This document shows positions 27,938 through 37,642 of a stretch of DNA of 64,000 bases, piece after piece; position 1 is the first letter of the stretch; each line of letters opens with the position of its first letter. The notes beneath the pieces were generated by a model. The model was given only the letters and a program-made list of their open reading frames with translations. It had not been told where the DNA came from and did not search any database. The translations under genes and the position numbers were made by a program. Origin of the DNA: Sphingomonas pituitosa NBRC 102491 (lineage in GTDB: Bacteria > Pseudomonadota > Alphaproteobacteria > Sphingomonadales > Sphingomonadaceae); contig NZ_BCYY01000002.1 in the NCBI RefSeq assembly GCF_001598435.1, forward strand, positions 310,001 to 374,000, written 5' to 3'.

Positions 27938-29269
27938 ATGGCAACGCGACTCCCCGAAGCCCCCAAGGTGGGCATGGTGTCGCTCGGCTGTCCCAAGAAT
28001 CTGGTCGACTCCGAGCGTATCCTCACGAAGCTCCGTTCGGACGGCTATGCGCTGTCCCCGGATTATGCCGGCGCGGACGTCGTGCTGGTGAATACCTGCG
28101 GCTTCCTCGACAGCGCCAAGGAAGAATCGCTCGAGGCGATCGGCGAGGCGATCGCCGAGAATGGCCGCGTGATCGTCACCGGCTGCATGGGCAAGGAAGC
28201 CGAGGTCATCCGCGCCCGCTTCCCGAACGTGCTCGCGGTCACCGGCGCGCATCAATATGAGGAAGTGGTCGGCGCGGTGCACAAGGCGGCGCCGATGCCG
28301 CCCTCGCCCTTCGTCAACCTGGTGCCGGACAGCGGGCTGAAGCTCACCCCGCGCCACTACAGCTATCTGAAGATCTCGGAAGGCTGCAACCATCGCTGCA
28401 GCTTCTGCATCATCCCGTCGCTGCGCGGTGACCTGGTCAGCCGCCGGCCGGACGCGATCCTGCGCGAGGCGGAGAAGCTGGTCGCCGCGGGCACCAAGGA
28501 ACTGCTGGTCATCAGCCAGGATACCTCGGCCTACGGCATCGACATCCGCAAGGAGCCGCGCGCCTGGAAGGGCCGCGAGGTCGTGCCGCACATGACCGAT
28601 CTCGCCCGCGAGCTCGGCCAGATCGCGCCCTGGGTGCGGCTGCACTATGTCTACCCCTACCCGCATGTCGACCAGGTGATCCCGCTGATGGCGGAGGGGC
28701 TCGTGCTCCCCTATCTCGACATCCCGTTCCAGCACGCCGCGCCCAATGTGCTGCGCGCGATGAAGCGCCCGGCCAACGAAGCCAAGGTGCTGGAGCGGCT
28801 GCGCGGCTGGCGCGAAATCGCCCCGGACATCACGATCCGCTCAACCTTCGTCGTCGGCTTCCCCGGCGAGACCGAGGAAGACTTCCAGTATCTGCTCGAC
28901 TGGCTCGACGAAGCCCAGCTCGACCGGGTCGGCGCGTTCCGCTTCGAGCCGGTCGAAGGCGCTTCGGCCAACACCCTGCCCGGCGCGGTGCCGGAGGAAG
29001 TCAAGGAAGAGCGCTACGCCCGGATCATGGAGAAGACCGCCGCGATCAGCGCCGCCAAGCTCCAGGCAAAGGTCGGCCGCAAGCTCGAGGTGATCATCGA
29101 TGCAGTGGATGCCGAAGGCGGCGCCACCGGCCGCAGCCAAGCCGATGCGCCCGAGATCGACGGCGAAGTCTTCCTGCGCGACGCCGGGCATCTGGAGCAG
29201 GGCGACATCGTGCCGGTGCTGATCGAGGATGCGGACGAGCACGATCTCTACGGCGTACCGATGGGCTGA
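27938..29269 (+). CDS. rimO: Ribosomal protein S12 methylthiotransferase RimO
   Basis: RimO is a radical-SAM enzyme that adds a methylthio group to an aspartate of ribosomal protein S12. The 443-aa product has the N-terminal MTTase cysteines in [25 protein letters not shown] and VTGCMGKE. The radical-SAM cluster motif is [18 protein letters not shown], and a C-terminal TRAM domain ends in [16 protein letters not shown] and the terminal TRAM distinguish RimO from the tRNA enzyme MiaB. The 213 bases upstream carry no gene I can support. Confidence 0.96.
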   Translation: MATRLPEAPKVGMVSLGCPKNLVDSERILTKLRSDGYALSPDYAGADVVLVNTCGFLDSAKEESLEAIGEAIAENGRVIVTGCMGKEAEVIRARFPNVLAVTGAHQYEEVVGAVHKAAPMPPSPFVNLVPDSGLKLTPRHYSYLKISEGCNHRCSFCIIPSLRGDLVSRRPDAILREAEKLVAAGTKELLVISQDTSAYGIDIRKEPRAWKGREVVPHMTDLARELGQIAPWVRLHYVYPYPHVDQVIPLMAEGLVLPYLDIPFQHAAPNVLRAMKRPANEAKVLERLRGWREIAPDITIRSTFVVGFPGETEEDFQYLLDWLDEAQLDRVGAFRFEPVEGASANTLPGAVPEEVKEERYARIMEKTAAISAAKLQAKVGRKLEVIIDAVDAEGGATGRSQADAPEIDGEVFLRDAGHLEQGDIVPVLIEDADEHDLYGVPMG

Positions 29270-29329
29270 TCGTCGTTGGCAGGGTGCGCGGGCGGCGCTA
29301 AGCGTCGGGCACCATCTCCTGGAGGCCCG

Positions 29330-30730
29330 ATGTTCCGTTCCGCCCTTGCCGCCACCCTGCTGATCGCCACCCCCGCCGCCGCGCAGCAGTTGACGGCGGA
29401 ACAGACTGCCAAGGTCGATGCCATCGTCGCCGAGGCGCTGAAGAGCAGCGGCGTGCCCTCCGCCTCGGTGGCGATCGTTCGCGACGGCAAGATCGTCTTC
29501 ACCAAGGCGTATGGCGACCAGGGCCCCGGCATCGCCAAGGGCCCGGACGCGGCCGCCAAATACCAGATCGCCTCGGTCTCGAAGCAGTTCACGGCGGCAG
29601 CGATCCTGCTGCTGGAGAACGAAGGCAAGCTGAGCCTCGACGACAAGGTCTCGAAATGGGTGCCGGACGTCACCGATGCCGACAAGATCACCATCCGCCA
29701 GCTGCTGAGCCACACCGCCGGCCTGCAGGACTATTGGCCGCAGGACTATAGCTTCAAGGCGATGGAGACGGCGGTGACGCCGCAGCAGATCGTCGATCGC
29801 TGGGCGAAGAAGCCGCTCGATTTCGCCCCCGGCACCGCCTGGCAATATTCGAACACCGGCTATGTCGTCGCCGGCATGATCATCGAGAAGGCATCGGGCA
29901 GGAAGCTGCTCGATTATCTGGAAGCAAAGATCTTCAAGCCGTTGGGCATGAAGGCGATCGACCAGGACAAGGCGATCGGCAAGGGCTTCCCGCAGGGCAC
30001 ACACCGCTATGCGCTCGGACCTGTCCGCCCTGCCAAGCCCGCCGCCGATGGCTGGCTGTGGGCAGCCGGCGAGCTGGCGATGAGCGCCGCCGATCTCGCC
30101 AAGTGGGATATCGCCCGTATCGACCGCAAGGTGCTGACGCCAGACGACTGGGCGGTGCAGGAAACCGAGGTGAAGCTCGCCGACGGTTCCCCCACCCATT
30201 ACGGCCTTGGCGTTTCGCTGGGCGAGCATGGCGGCAAGAAGGAAGTCTCGCATGGCGGCGAGGCGGTCGGCTTCCTGTCGAGCAACGTCGTCATCCCCGA
30301 CGAGCGCTTCGCCGTCGTCTCGCTAGTCAGCGCCGATTTCGGCGGCGCACATGACGCAATCGCGCAGAGCATCACCGATCTGCTGCTGCCAGCGCCCAAA
30401 CAGGCGGCCGCCCTCACCCTCGACCAGCAGCGCGACGCGCTCGCGCGGAAGCTGTTCGACCAGCTCCGCGCCGGTACGCCCGATCGCAGCCTGATGACCG
30501 AGGACGCCAATTATTTCTTCGATGCCACCGCGCTGGGCGATTATCGCGCCAGCCTTGCCCCGCTCGGCGAGCCGCTGGCGTTCGAGCCTCTGGGCAAGGC
30601 GCGGCTGCGCGGCGGCTTCGTCAACCGCAATTACCGGATCCGCTACCAGGGACGCCAGCTGATCGCGGTGACCTATGCCGAGCCCGGCGCCGACGGCAAG
30701 TTCGAGCAGTTCCTGGTGATGCCGCGATGA
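29330..30730 (+). CDS. Secreted serine hydrolase (class C beta-lactamase / DD-peptidase fold)
   Basis: The 466-aa product has a signal peptide (MFRSALAATLLIATPAAAQ) and a beta-lactamase-type domain. The catalytic motifs are SVSK (SxxK) near residue 75, YSNTGY (YxN) near 175 and SHGGEA (HxG) near 305. A further ~110-residue C-terminal extension follows. Family members include DD-carboxypeptidases, esterases and D-aminopeptidases; a true cephalosporinase is not indicated. TGGAGG precedes the ATG at 29330. The next gene overlaps its stop (ATGA), so the pair is translationally coupled. Confidence 0.87.
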   Translation: MFRSALAATLLIATPAAAQQLTAEQTAKVDAIVAEALKSSGVPSASVAIVRDGKIVFTKAYGDQGPGIAKGPDAAAKYQIASVSKQFTAAAILLLENEGKLSLDDKVSKWVPDVTDADKITIRQLLSHTAGLQDYWPQDYSFKAMETAVTPQQIVDRWAKKPLDFAPGTAWQYSNTGYVVAGMIIEKASGRKLLDYLEAKIFKPLGMKAIDQDKAIGKGFPQGTHRYALGPVRPAKPAADGWLWAAGELAMSAADLAKWDIARIDRKVLTPDDWAVQETEVKLADGSPTHYGLGVSLGEHGGKKEVSHGGEAVGFLSSNVVIPDERFAVVSLVSADFGGAHDAIAQSITDLLLPAPKQAAALTLDQQRDALARKLFDQLRAGTPDRSLMTEDANYFFDATALGDYRASLAPLGEPLAFEPLGKARLRGGFVNRNYRIRYQGRQLIAVTYAEPGADGKFEQFLVMPR

Positions 30731-31368
30731 GTGACGAAGCCGACAGCCGCGCCAAGGAACGCGCCGAAGCCGCAAAGGTGCGGCGTCGCTGGGTCACGCT
30801 CGGCGAAGTCCTGGGCGTCGCCGCCGTGCTGATCTCCGGCCTGACGCTCTGGAACAACTGGAGCGATCGGCAGGAAACCAAGGCAGAACAGGCGGCGACG
30901 GAGCAGCGTGCGTCGGCAAAGGCCGCGAAGCTGGTGCTGGTGGCGACCGGTGGCGGCAAGCAGACGCTCACGCTCAAGCCCGCCGCATCCGAGCAGTCGG
31001 TGCAAAGCCAGACGATCCTGTTTCCGAGCGCACTGGGCGTTTCGCCCGCCGCTACCACGGGAGAGCCACGCATCGAAGGCGCCTGGTTCGACCATGCATT
31101 GGTCAAGGCGCGCGAAGCTGCCGGCATGCCCGACAATAGCCGCGGCGACGAACGGATGCCGGTGGTGATCATCACCCAGTTCCTCGCAGATGGCAGCCCG
31201 CACGAGGATGTAGCGCTGTACGACGTGGGCTACACGATCTCGGGCAAGTTCCTCGCCGGCCACAGCATCGGCCTGCGCGGCATCTCGCTCGTCGCGAAGG
31301 TGCAGCGCGCCCAGGCACAGGCGAAGCTCGACGCGCGGTGGAAGACGCGGCTGCCCGCGGCCAAGTGA
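30727..31368 (+). CDS. Hypothetical single-pass membrane protein
   Basis: The 213-aa protein is not recognised. A charged cytosolic N-terminus of about 22 residues is followed by one membrane helix (LGEVLGVAAVLISGLTLW, residues ~25-42), a short coiled-coil-like QETKAEQAATEQRASAK segment, and an extracytoplasmic domain of about 140 residues. The ATGA overlap with the upstream serine hydrolase suggests a joint role in the envelope, perhaps anchoring or modulating it, but this is inference from coupling only. Confidence 0.7.
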   Translation: MSDEADSRAKERAEAAKVRRRWVTLGEVLGVAAVLISGLTLWNNWSDRQETKAEQAATEQRASAKAAKLVLVATGGGKQTLTLKPAASEQSVQSQTILFPSALGVSPAATTGEPRIEGAWFDHALVKAREAAGMPDNSRGDERMPVVIITQFLADGSPHEDVALYDVGYTISGKFLAGHSIGLRGISLVAKVQRAQAQAKLDARWKTRLPAAK

Positions 31369-31450
31369 CCGCGCCGGCCAAGGCCCCTGCCCAAAAATCC
31401 ATGCTGCGGCGGACTAGGCGCGGGCGCTCGCGCGTCCTAGATCAAGAGCT

Positions 31451-32845
31451 ATGACGGATCTCAACACGCTCGTTCAGCCCGATCGCGGCCAAGCCGCTCG
31501 CACCATCCACCTGATCGACGCCAAGGGCTATGACGCCTGGCTCGCTGCACAGCCGCCGCGCCACCGCGCCGCCGCCGCCGCGCAGAAGCTCAGCGGCTCG
31601 GCCAACTCGAGCGCGATTCTGCCCGGCGATGCGCCCGAGGACTGGTCCGTCGTCAGCGTCGTCGCCAATGTCGAGAAGCTCACCCCCTGGTGCATCGCCA
31701 AGCTGGCCGAGACGCTGCCCGAGGGCAGCTATCGCGTGGAAGGCGTCGAGCCCGGCAAGGCGATCTATGGCTGGCTCGTCGCGCAGTACAAGTTCGACCG
31801 CTATCGCAAGGCCGATCCCAAGGCGCAGGGCCCGCGCGTGCTGCTCACCGGCGATCCGGTGAAGATGGAAGAGGCGGTGCGCATGGCCGCCGTTACCTTC
31901 AAGCTGCGCGACCGGATCAACACCGGCGCGAACGACATGAGCCCGGCCGATCTCGAAACGGCCGGTGCGGACCTCGCCAAGGCGTACAGCGCCACCTTCT
32001 CGGTGGTGAAGGGCGATGAACTCGCGCAGGGCTATGGCCTGCTCCACGCCGTCGGCCAGGCCGCCGGCAAGGGCCGCGAGCCGCGCCTGATCGAACTCGA
32101 ATGGGGCAACCCCGAGCATCCGCGCATCGCCATCATCGGCAAGGGCGTTTGCTTCGACAGCGGCGGGCTCGACATCAAGCCGGCCAGCGGCATGCGGCTG
32201 ATGAAGAAGGACATGGGCGGCGCCGCCCACGCCCTCGCGCTCGCCGAACTGGTGATGCAGAACAAGCTGCCGGTGCGGCTGCACATGCTCGTCCCCGCGG
32301 TCGAGAACTCGATCTCTGGTGAGGCGACTCGGCCGGGCGACGTGATGATCTCGCGCAAGGGCATCACCGTCGAGAACAGCAACACCGACGCCGAGGGCCG
32401 GCTGATCCTGGCCGACGCACTGACCAAGGCCGAGGAGAAGAACCCCGAGCTGGTCTTCGACTTCGCGACGCTCACCGGCGCCGCGCGCGTCGCGCTGGGC
32501 GCCGACCTGCAGGCGCTGTTCGCCAATGACGACACGCTGGCGGCCGAAATCCTGGCCGCGGGCGAGGAAGAGGCCGACCCGATCTGGCGGATGCCCCTCT
32601 ACGATCCGTACAAGGATCTGCTGAAGTCCGACGTGGCGGACATGGTCAACGCGGCCGAGGGTCCGTTCGGCGGCGCGATCACGGCGGCCCTGTTCCTCAA
32701 GGAATTCGTGTCGAGCAAGGCCCAGTGGGCGCATTTCGACATCTTCTGCTGGAACGGCAGCGCCAAGCCGGGCCGCCCCAAGGGCGCCGAGGCGGTAAGC
32801 CTGCGCGCCACCTGGAAGGTGCTCAAGGACCGGTACGGCGGATAA
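31451..32845 (+). CDS. M17 leucyl aminopeptidase family protein
   Basis: A 464-aa cytosolic metallo-aminopeptidase. The C-terminal catalytic domain shows the metal ligands and active-site lysine in GKGVCFDSGGLDIKPASGMR, then KKDMGGAAHAL, the family signature NTDAEGRLILADAL and FATLTGAARVALG. The N-terminal ~170 residues are diverged from PepA, so it belongs to the shorter PepA-like subgroup common in alphaproteobacteria. It releases N-terminal amino acids from peptides; specificity is unknown. Its 3' end overlaps the 3' end of the convergent GGDEF-EAL gene by 23 bases. Confidence 0.92.
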   Translation: MTDLNTLVQPDRGQAARTIHLIDAKGYDAWLAAQPPRHRAAAAAQKLSGSANSSAILPGDAPEDWSVVSVVANVEKLTPWCIAKLAETLPEGSYRVEGVEPGKAIYGWLVAQYKFDRYRKADPKAQGPRVLLTGDPVKMEEAVRMAAVTFKLRDRINTGANDMSPADLETAGADLAKAYSATFSVVKGDELAQGYGLLHAVGQAAGKGREPRLIELEWGNPEHPRIAIIGKGVCFDSGGLDIKPASGMRLMKKDMGGAAHALALAELVMQNKLPVRLHMLVPAVENSISGEATRPGDVMISRKGITVENSNTDAEGRLILADALTKAEEKNPELVFDFATLTGAARVALGADLQALFANDDTLAAEILAAGEEEADPIWRMPLYDPYKDLLKSDVADMVNAAEGPFGGAITAALFLKEFVSSKAQWAHFDIFCWNGSAKPGRPKGAEAVSLRATWKVLKDRYGG

Positions 32846-34790
32846 GCGCTGCGGCCGCCGGCGGCATCACGCCGTCGGCGAGCCAGCGCTCGACTTCTTC
32901 CTTGTCCATGGGACGACCGAACAGATAGCCCTGCCCCTGCGCGCAGCCCAGCGCGCGGAGCATCTCGGCCGTCTCGAGCGTCTCGATGCCCTCGGCGACG
33001 ACCGGTAGCTCCAGCGTGCTGGCCAAACCCAGGATCGCACGAACGATGCGCAGCTTCTCTGCGCTCTCGCTCAGCGATTCGACGAACGAGCGATCGATCT
33101 TGATCTTGTCGAACGGCAGCATGCGGAGATGCTGGATCGAGGCATAGCCGGTGCCGAAATCGTCGAGCGCCAGCTGCACCCCCTGGTTCTTCAGCGACTC
33201 GATGGCGTGGTGCGCCTTCTCGGCATCGACGATCAGCGCATTCTCGGTGATCTCCACCGTCAGCCGCTGCGGCTGAAAGCCGGTGCGCGCGAGCACCGAC
33301 AGGATCTTGTGGCTCAGCCACTCGTCACGCAGCTGGCCGGGCGAGATGTTGATTGCGATGCTGGCCGGCACCGGCCAGTCGCGCGTCTCCGAACAGGCAC
33401 GATCGAGCAGGTCGAGCATCAGCGTGTTGAGCAGGCCGCACTCTTCCGCGATCGGAATGAACTGGTCGGGCCCGATCTCGGCATCCTCGCGCCGCCAGCG
33501 GGCGAGCAGTTCGAAGCCGGTGACGCGACCGGTGCGGAGATCGACGATCGGCTGGTAGCGCGGGTAGAACAGGCCCTGGGTCAGCCCGTCGCGCATTTCC
33601 GCCTCGATGGTCGAGCGACGGCGGATCTCGGCGTCCATCTGGGTTGCGAAGGCGCAGTAGCAGCCGCGCCCCGCTTCCTTGGCCTGGTACAGCGCGACGT
33701 CGGCGCGACGCATCAGCGTATCGGCGTCGAGTGCGTCCTCGGGATAGAGGGCAATGCCTACGCTGGCGCCGATATGGTGCATCCGCTCGTCGATCAGGAA
33801 GGGCCGCGCCACTTCGCGGACGATCGCATGGGCCACGCTGCGCACCCGATCGAGGGCGTCGCCGTCGAACGGCAGGGTGATGGCGAATTCGTCGCCGCCC
33901 AGCCGGTAGCTGCGGCCGGCTTCGCCCACCACCCAGCTCAACCTGCCGGCGACCGCGCGGAGCAGCTGGTCGCCGATGGGATGGCCGTGCACGTCGTTGA
34001 TCGACTTGAAACGATCGAGATCGACCAGCATCAGCCCGAAGCGGTGCGGTTCGGCGCTCCGCAGATATTCGGTGAGGGCGCGACGGTTGGGCAGTCCGGT
34101 CAACGGGTCGTGATAGGCGAGCTGGTGGGCGCGCTGCTCGGCAAGGCGGGCGCGGCGTTGTCCCGCCGCCATTTCCGCCCGCGAGGCAAGCACCTCGACG
34201 AACCCCGCATGGGTCGCCCCGAACATCCGCAGCACCACCGCAGAGACGAGGATGATGTTGATCCCCAGCCCGATCAGAAACCGGTCGCCCGACACGATCA
34301 GGCAGACGATCACCGGTGATGCGCCGCAAGCCATCACCAGCCATGCCGCGATCGGGAAGGTCTGCAGGCAGTAGCAGCAGGTAATCGCGCCGATGAAGAT
34401 ATACAGCGCGATGCAGGTGCGCCGCGCCAGGTCCGCCTCGACGAACAGTGCCAGTGCCCAACCGCCGAATGCCAGGCTAAGTACTGCCGCCGCGACGATC
34501 GTCCCGACAAGATACCCTCGTATCCGCCGGAGGCTGGGGACGACGTCGCTTCGGCGAGTGACCCAAAGGAGACTGCGAATCGCGGCCGCGATACCGAGCA
34601 GGATCGGCGCGATGACGCTGAGTTCGACCGAAACCGAACCGTAGGAAGCAAAGCCGAGGAACACGGCGTCCAGGAAGACGAGCGTGTACATCAACGGAAT
34701 CTGCTGACCCAGCACCCTATACTGTTCGGTCAGGATTGCTCGGTCGAGCTTGGTCCTTCCCGAACGTACGAGGTGAATCCGCTGCAGCAT
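32823..34790 (-). CDS. Membrane GGDEF-EAL cyclic-di-GMP enzyme
   Basis: The 655-aa protein has about five N-terminal membrane helices (residues ~30-200), a short coiled coil, a GGDEF domain (YHDPLTGLPNRR to about residue 390) and a C-terminal EAL domain. The cyclase motif is RLGGDEF, without an upstream RxxD inhibitory site. The phosphodiesterase motif is ELLARW, keeping the essential Glu; INISPGQL, VEITEN, LDDFGTGYAS, KIDRSF and VAEGIET supply the other metal and catalytic residues, so hydrolysis of cyclic-di-GMP is likely possible. The ATG at 34790 is preferred over a TTG ten codons upstream. It follows tpiA by 34 bases on the same strand. Confidence 0.92.
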   Translation of the reverse strand: MLQRIHLVRSGRTKLDRAILTEQYRVLGQQIPLMYTLVFLDAVFLGFASYGSVSVELSVIAPILLGIAAAIRSLLWVTRRSDVVPSLRRIRGYLVGTIVAAAVLSLAFGGWALALFVEADLARRTCIALYIFIGAITCCYCLQTFPIAAWLVMACGASPVIVCLIVSGDRFLIGLGINIILVSAVVLRMFGATHAGFVEVLASRAEMAAGQRRARLAEQRAHQLAYHDPLTGLPNRRALTEYLRSAEPHRFGLMLVDLDRFKSINDVHGHPIGDQLLRAVAGRLSWVVGEAGRSYRLGGDEFAITLPFDGDALDRVRSVAHAIVREVARPFLIDERMHHIGASVGIALYPEDALDADTLMRRADVALYQAKEAGRGCYCAFATQMDAEIRRRSTIEAEMRDGLTQGLFYPRYQPIVDLRTGRVTGFELLARWRREDAEIGPDQFIPIAEECGLLNTLMLDLLDRACSETRDWPVPASIAINISPGQLRDEWLSHKILSVLARTGFQPQRLTVEITENALIVDAEKAHHAIESLKNQGVQLALDDFGTGYASIQHLRMLPFDKIKIDRSFVESLSESAEKLRIVRAILGLASTLELPVVAEGIETLETAEMLRALGCAQGQGYLFGRPMDKEEVERWLADGVMPPAAAALIRRTGP

Positions 34791-34824
34791 GGGAGCCTTG
34801 TAGCGCGAGACCCCCGACAACAGG

Positions 34825-35580
34825 TTAATCCGCTAGTGCAATCTTGGCCGCAGCTTCGATGATCGGCACGAACTTCTCCGCGGTGAGGCTCGCTCCGCCG
34901 ACCAGCGCACCGTCGACATCGTCCACCGCGAGGATCGCCTCGGCATTGGCGCCGCTCACCGAGCCGCCGTACAGGATGCGCATGTCGTTGGCAGAGGGGC
35001 CGATCATGCCCCGCAGCTTGGCACGCAAGATCGCGTGCATCGTGGCGATCTCGTCGAGAGTCGGCGTCTTGCCGGTGCCGATCGCCCAGCGCGGTTCATA
35101 GGCGATGGTCAGCCAATCGGGGGCGGCACCATCCGGCAGCGACTTCTCGATCTGGGATTGGACGATGCGTTCGGCGCGACCCGCATCATGCTCGGCCTCG
35201 GTTTCGCCGCAGCACAGGATCACGTTCAGCCCCTGGCGGCGAGCGGCGGCGGCCTTGGCCCAGGCGTGGTGGCTGGTCTCGGCCTGATCGGCACGGCGCT
35301 CCGAATGACCGACGATCACGACCTTCGCTCCCGCCTCCACCAGCATCGGCGCTGAGACGTTGCCTGTGTGTGCGCCATAGTCGTTCTCGTGCACGTCCTG
35401 CGCGCCGATGGTGAAGTCCGGCGCAATCTCCGCGGCTGCGGCGATCAGCGTAAAGGGTACGCAGAGCAGCGCATCGATTTGCGGATGCGCCTTGGCAGCG
35501 GCGGCGATTGCCGACACCTCGCGAAGGTGCGACCGCATGCCGTGCATCTTCCAGTTTCCTGCGACCAGCTTCCGGCGCAT
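34825..35580 (-). CDS. tpiA: Triosephosphate isomerase
   Basis: The 251-aa glycolytic enzyme interconverts dihydroxyacetone phosphate and glyceraldehyde-3-phosphate. The substrate lysine is in AGNWKMHG (residue ~11), the catalytic His in VIVGHSERR, and the catalytic Glu with flexible loop in IAYEPRWAIGTGKTPT. The phosphate-binding RILYGGSVSGAN and DGALVGGASL follow. GGGGAG stands six bases before the ATG at 35580. Divergent from the ppiD-like gene with a 118-base shared promoter region. Confidence 0.97.
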   Translation of the reverse strand: MRRKLVAGNWKMHGMRSHLREVSAIAAAAKAHPQIDALLCVPFTLIAAAAEIAPDFTIGAQDVHENDYGAHTGNVSAPMLVEAGAKVVIVGHSERRADQAETSHHAWAKAAAARRQGLNVILCCGETEAEHDAGRAERIVQSQIEKSLPDGAAPDWLTIAYEPRWAIGTGKTPTLDEIATMHAILRAKLRGMIGPSANDMRILYGGSVSGANAEAILAVDDVDGALVGGASLTAEKFVPIIEAAAKIALAD

Positions 35581-35698
35581 TCATCACTCCCCTTTGGTTT
35601 CGGCACAGTCGATACCGATTGCGTCGCGCGGCACAAGCTTGAAGGCGCGCCATACCGGCCCTAAAGCGGGCCCAAATTCCTCGAACGAACGGCTCTCC

Positions 35699-37642
35699 AT
35701 GCTCAACGCCTTCCGGAACTTCACCAAGTCGCGCTACGGCCTGATCATCGTCTTCATCTTCCTGGGCCTGCTCGCGATCGCCTTTGCGGCGAGTGACGTC
35801 ACCGGCATGCGCCAGGGGATCAGCGGCGCGAACAGCGGCACGCTGGCGACGGTGGCCGGCAAGGACGTGACGGAGCGCCACGTCCGCGAGACGCTGGAGC
35901 GCTATATTCGCGCCGCGCAGGCGCAGGGCCAGAACATCACCATGGCGCAAGTGCTCGCGCAGGGCGGGTTCGAGGCCGCGCTGAACGACGCCGTCAACAC
36001 CGCCGCGATCGAGGCGTTCGCCAATCAGAACGGCATGGCGGTCGGCAAGAAGCTGGTCGATACCGACATCGTCAACAATCCGCAGTTCGCCGGCATGGAC
36101 GGCAAGTTCAGCCAGCAGACCTTCGAGCAGCTGCTCGCGCAGAATCGACTGACCCCGGCGCAGTTCCGCGAAGGCATGACCACCCAGCGCTACGCCGCAT
36201 GGCTGGTCGGCCCGGTTGCACTGCGCGCCCCCGCCCCCGCCGGCGTGGTGACGCCGTATGTCGCGACGCTGCTGGAGCGCCGCACCGGCATCGTCGGCTT
36301 CGTCCAGTCGCTGGCCATGGATCCGGGCCCGGCGCCGGACGCCAACACGCTCGCCGGCTATTATGCGCAGAACCGCAGCCGCTATCAGGTGCCGGAGCGC
36401 CGCATCGTGCGCTACGCCCTTGCCCAGCCCGACGCGCTGAAGGCCCAGGCGACGCCGACCGACGCCGAGATCGCCGCTGCCTACAAGAAGGATGCCGCCA
36501 AGTACGCCGCCAGCGAGAAGCGCGGCGTAGAGCTGGTCCAGGCGATCAGCCAGTCGGTCGCCGCCAAGGTGGCTGCCGCCGCCAAGGGCGGGGACCTGAC
36601 CGGCGCCGCCAAGGCAGCCGGCCTCGAGGCCCGCGTGATCGATGCAAGCGACAAGGCCGCGCTCGGCAAGCAGGTTTCCGCCGCCTTCGCCGATGCCGCC
36701 TTCGCCGCGCCGGCGACCGGGCTGCAGGGCCCCGTCCAGCTCGGCGGCGCCTGGTTCGTCTACCGCGTGAGCAAGGTCGAGAAGATCGCCGCACGCACGC
36801 TGGAGCAGGTCCGCGCCGAGCTCCTCGAGGAAGCGAGCAAGCGCAAGCTCGCCGCACTGCTGGCGGATTCGCGCCAGGCGATCGAAGATGCCATCGGCGA
36901 CGGCTCGACCTTCGACGAAGCAGTGGCCAAGGCGAAGCTGACCGCGGTGCGTAGCCCGGCGCTGATCGCCAACGGCACGGATCCGGACAACGCCGCCTAC
37001 CAGCCCGACGCCACCGCCACCGCGGTAATGAAGGCCGGCTTCGGCTTCGAACAGGCCGGCGACGAGCCGCAGGTGATCCCGATCGGGCAGGACGGCAGCT
37101 TCGCACTCGTCTCGCTGGAAAAGATCGTGCCGGCGGCCCCGCGCCCGCTCGCCCAGATCACCGAGAAGGTAAAGGCCGACTATCTGCTCGACCAGGCGCT
37201 CGCCAAGGCGCGCACCGCCGCCACGGCGATGCTGCCCAAGCTGCAGAAGGGCATGCCGATGGCGCAGGCGCTGGCCGAAGCCGGTGCGACCAAGGGCGCC
37301 CCGCCCAAGCCGTTCGACTTCAAGCGCAGCGAACTGCGCGGCAAGGAGAACTTCATCCAGATGGCGTTCGACATGCCGGCCAAGACCGCCCGCCTGGTCG
37401 AGGCGCCGAACCGCGCCGGCTATTATGTGGTCTATGTCGACACCATCCAGGCGGGGACCATCGCGGGGGATCCGCAGGGCCCGCAGATGCTGCAGTCGAT
37501 CACCCAGGCGTTGGGGCAGATGGGTGCGCAGGAATATGAGCGGCAGTTCGCCGCCTCGCTGGTGAGTGCGCTCAAGGTCCGCCGCAACGAAGCCGCGATC
37601 GCCCGCCTCCGCGCCGACCTGCAGCGCAACGGCGCCCAGTGA
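35699..37642 (+). CDS. PpiD-like periplasmic peptidylprolyl isomerase / chaperone
   Basis: The 647-aa protein has an N-terminal membrane anchor (YGLIIVFIFLGLLAIAFAA, residues ~14-32) after a short basic cytosolic tail, as in PpiD. The SurA-N-like chaperone region is residues ~45-200 (KDVTERHVRETLERYI, QNRLTPAQFREGM), with a parvulin-like region in the middle and another helical region at the C-terminus. PpiD helps newly secreted proteins fold at the SecYEG exit. The parvulin core is weakly conserved, so isomerase activity is uncertain. The gene overlaps trpE by four bases (GTGA). Confidence 0.87.
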   Translation: MLNAFRNFTKSRYGLIIVFIFLGLLAIAFAASDVTGMRQGISGANSGTLATVAGKDVTERHVRETLERYIRAAQAQGQNITMAQVLAQGGFEAALNDAVNTAAIEAFANQNGMAVGKKLVDTDIVNNPQFAGMDGKFSQQTFEQLLAQNRLTPAQFREGMTTQRYAAWLVGPVALRAPAPAGVVTPYVATLLERRTGIVGFVQSLAMDPGPAPDANTLAGYYAQNRSRYQVPERRIVRYALAQPDALKAQATPTDAEIAAAYKKDAAKYAASEKRGVELVQAISQSVAAKVAAAAKGGDLTGAAKAAGLEARVIDASDKAALGKQVSAAFADAAFAAPATGLQGPVQLGGAWFVYRVSKVEKIAARTLEQVRAELLEEASKRKLAALLADSRQAIEDAIGDGSTFDEAVAKAKLTAVRSPALIANGTDPDNAAYQPDATATAVMKAGFGFEQAGDEPQVIPIGQDGSFALVSLEKIVPAAPRPLAQITEKVKADYLLDQALAKARTAATAMLPKLQKGMPMAQALAEAGATKGAPPKPFDFKRSELRGKENFIQMAFDMPAKTARLVEAPNRAGYYVVYVDTIQAGTIAGDPQGPQMLQSITQALGQMGAQEYERQFAASLVSALKVRRNEAAIARLRADLQRNGAQ

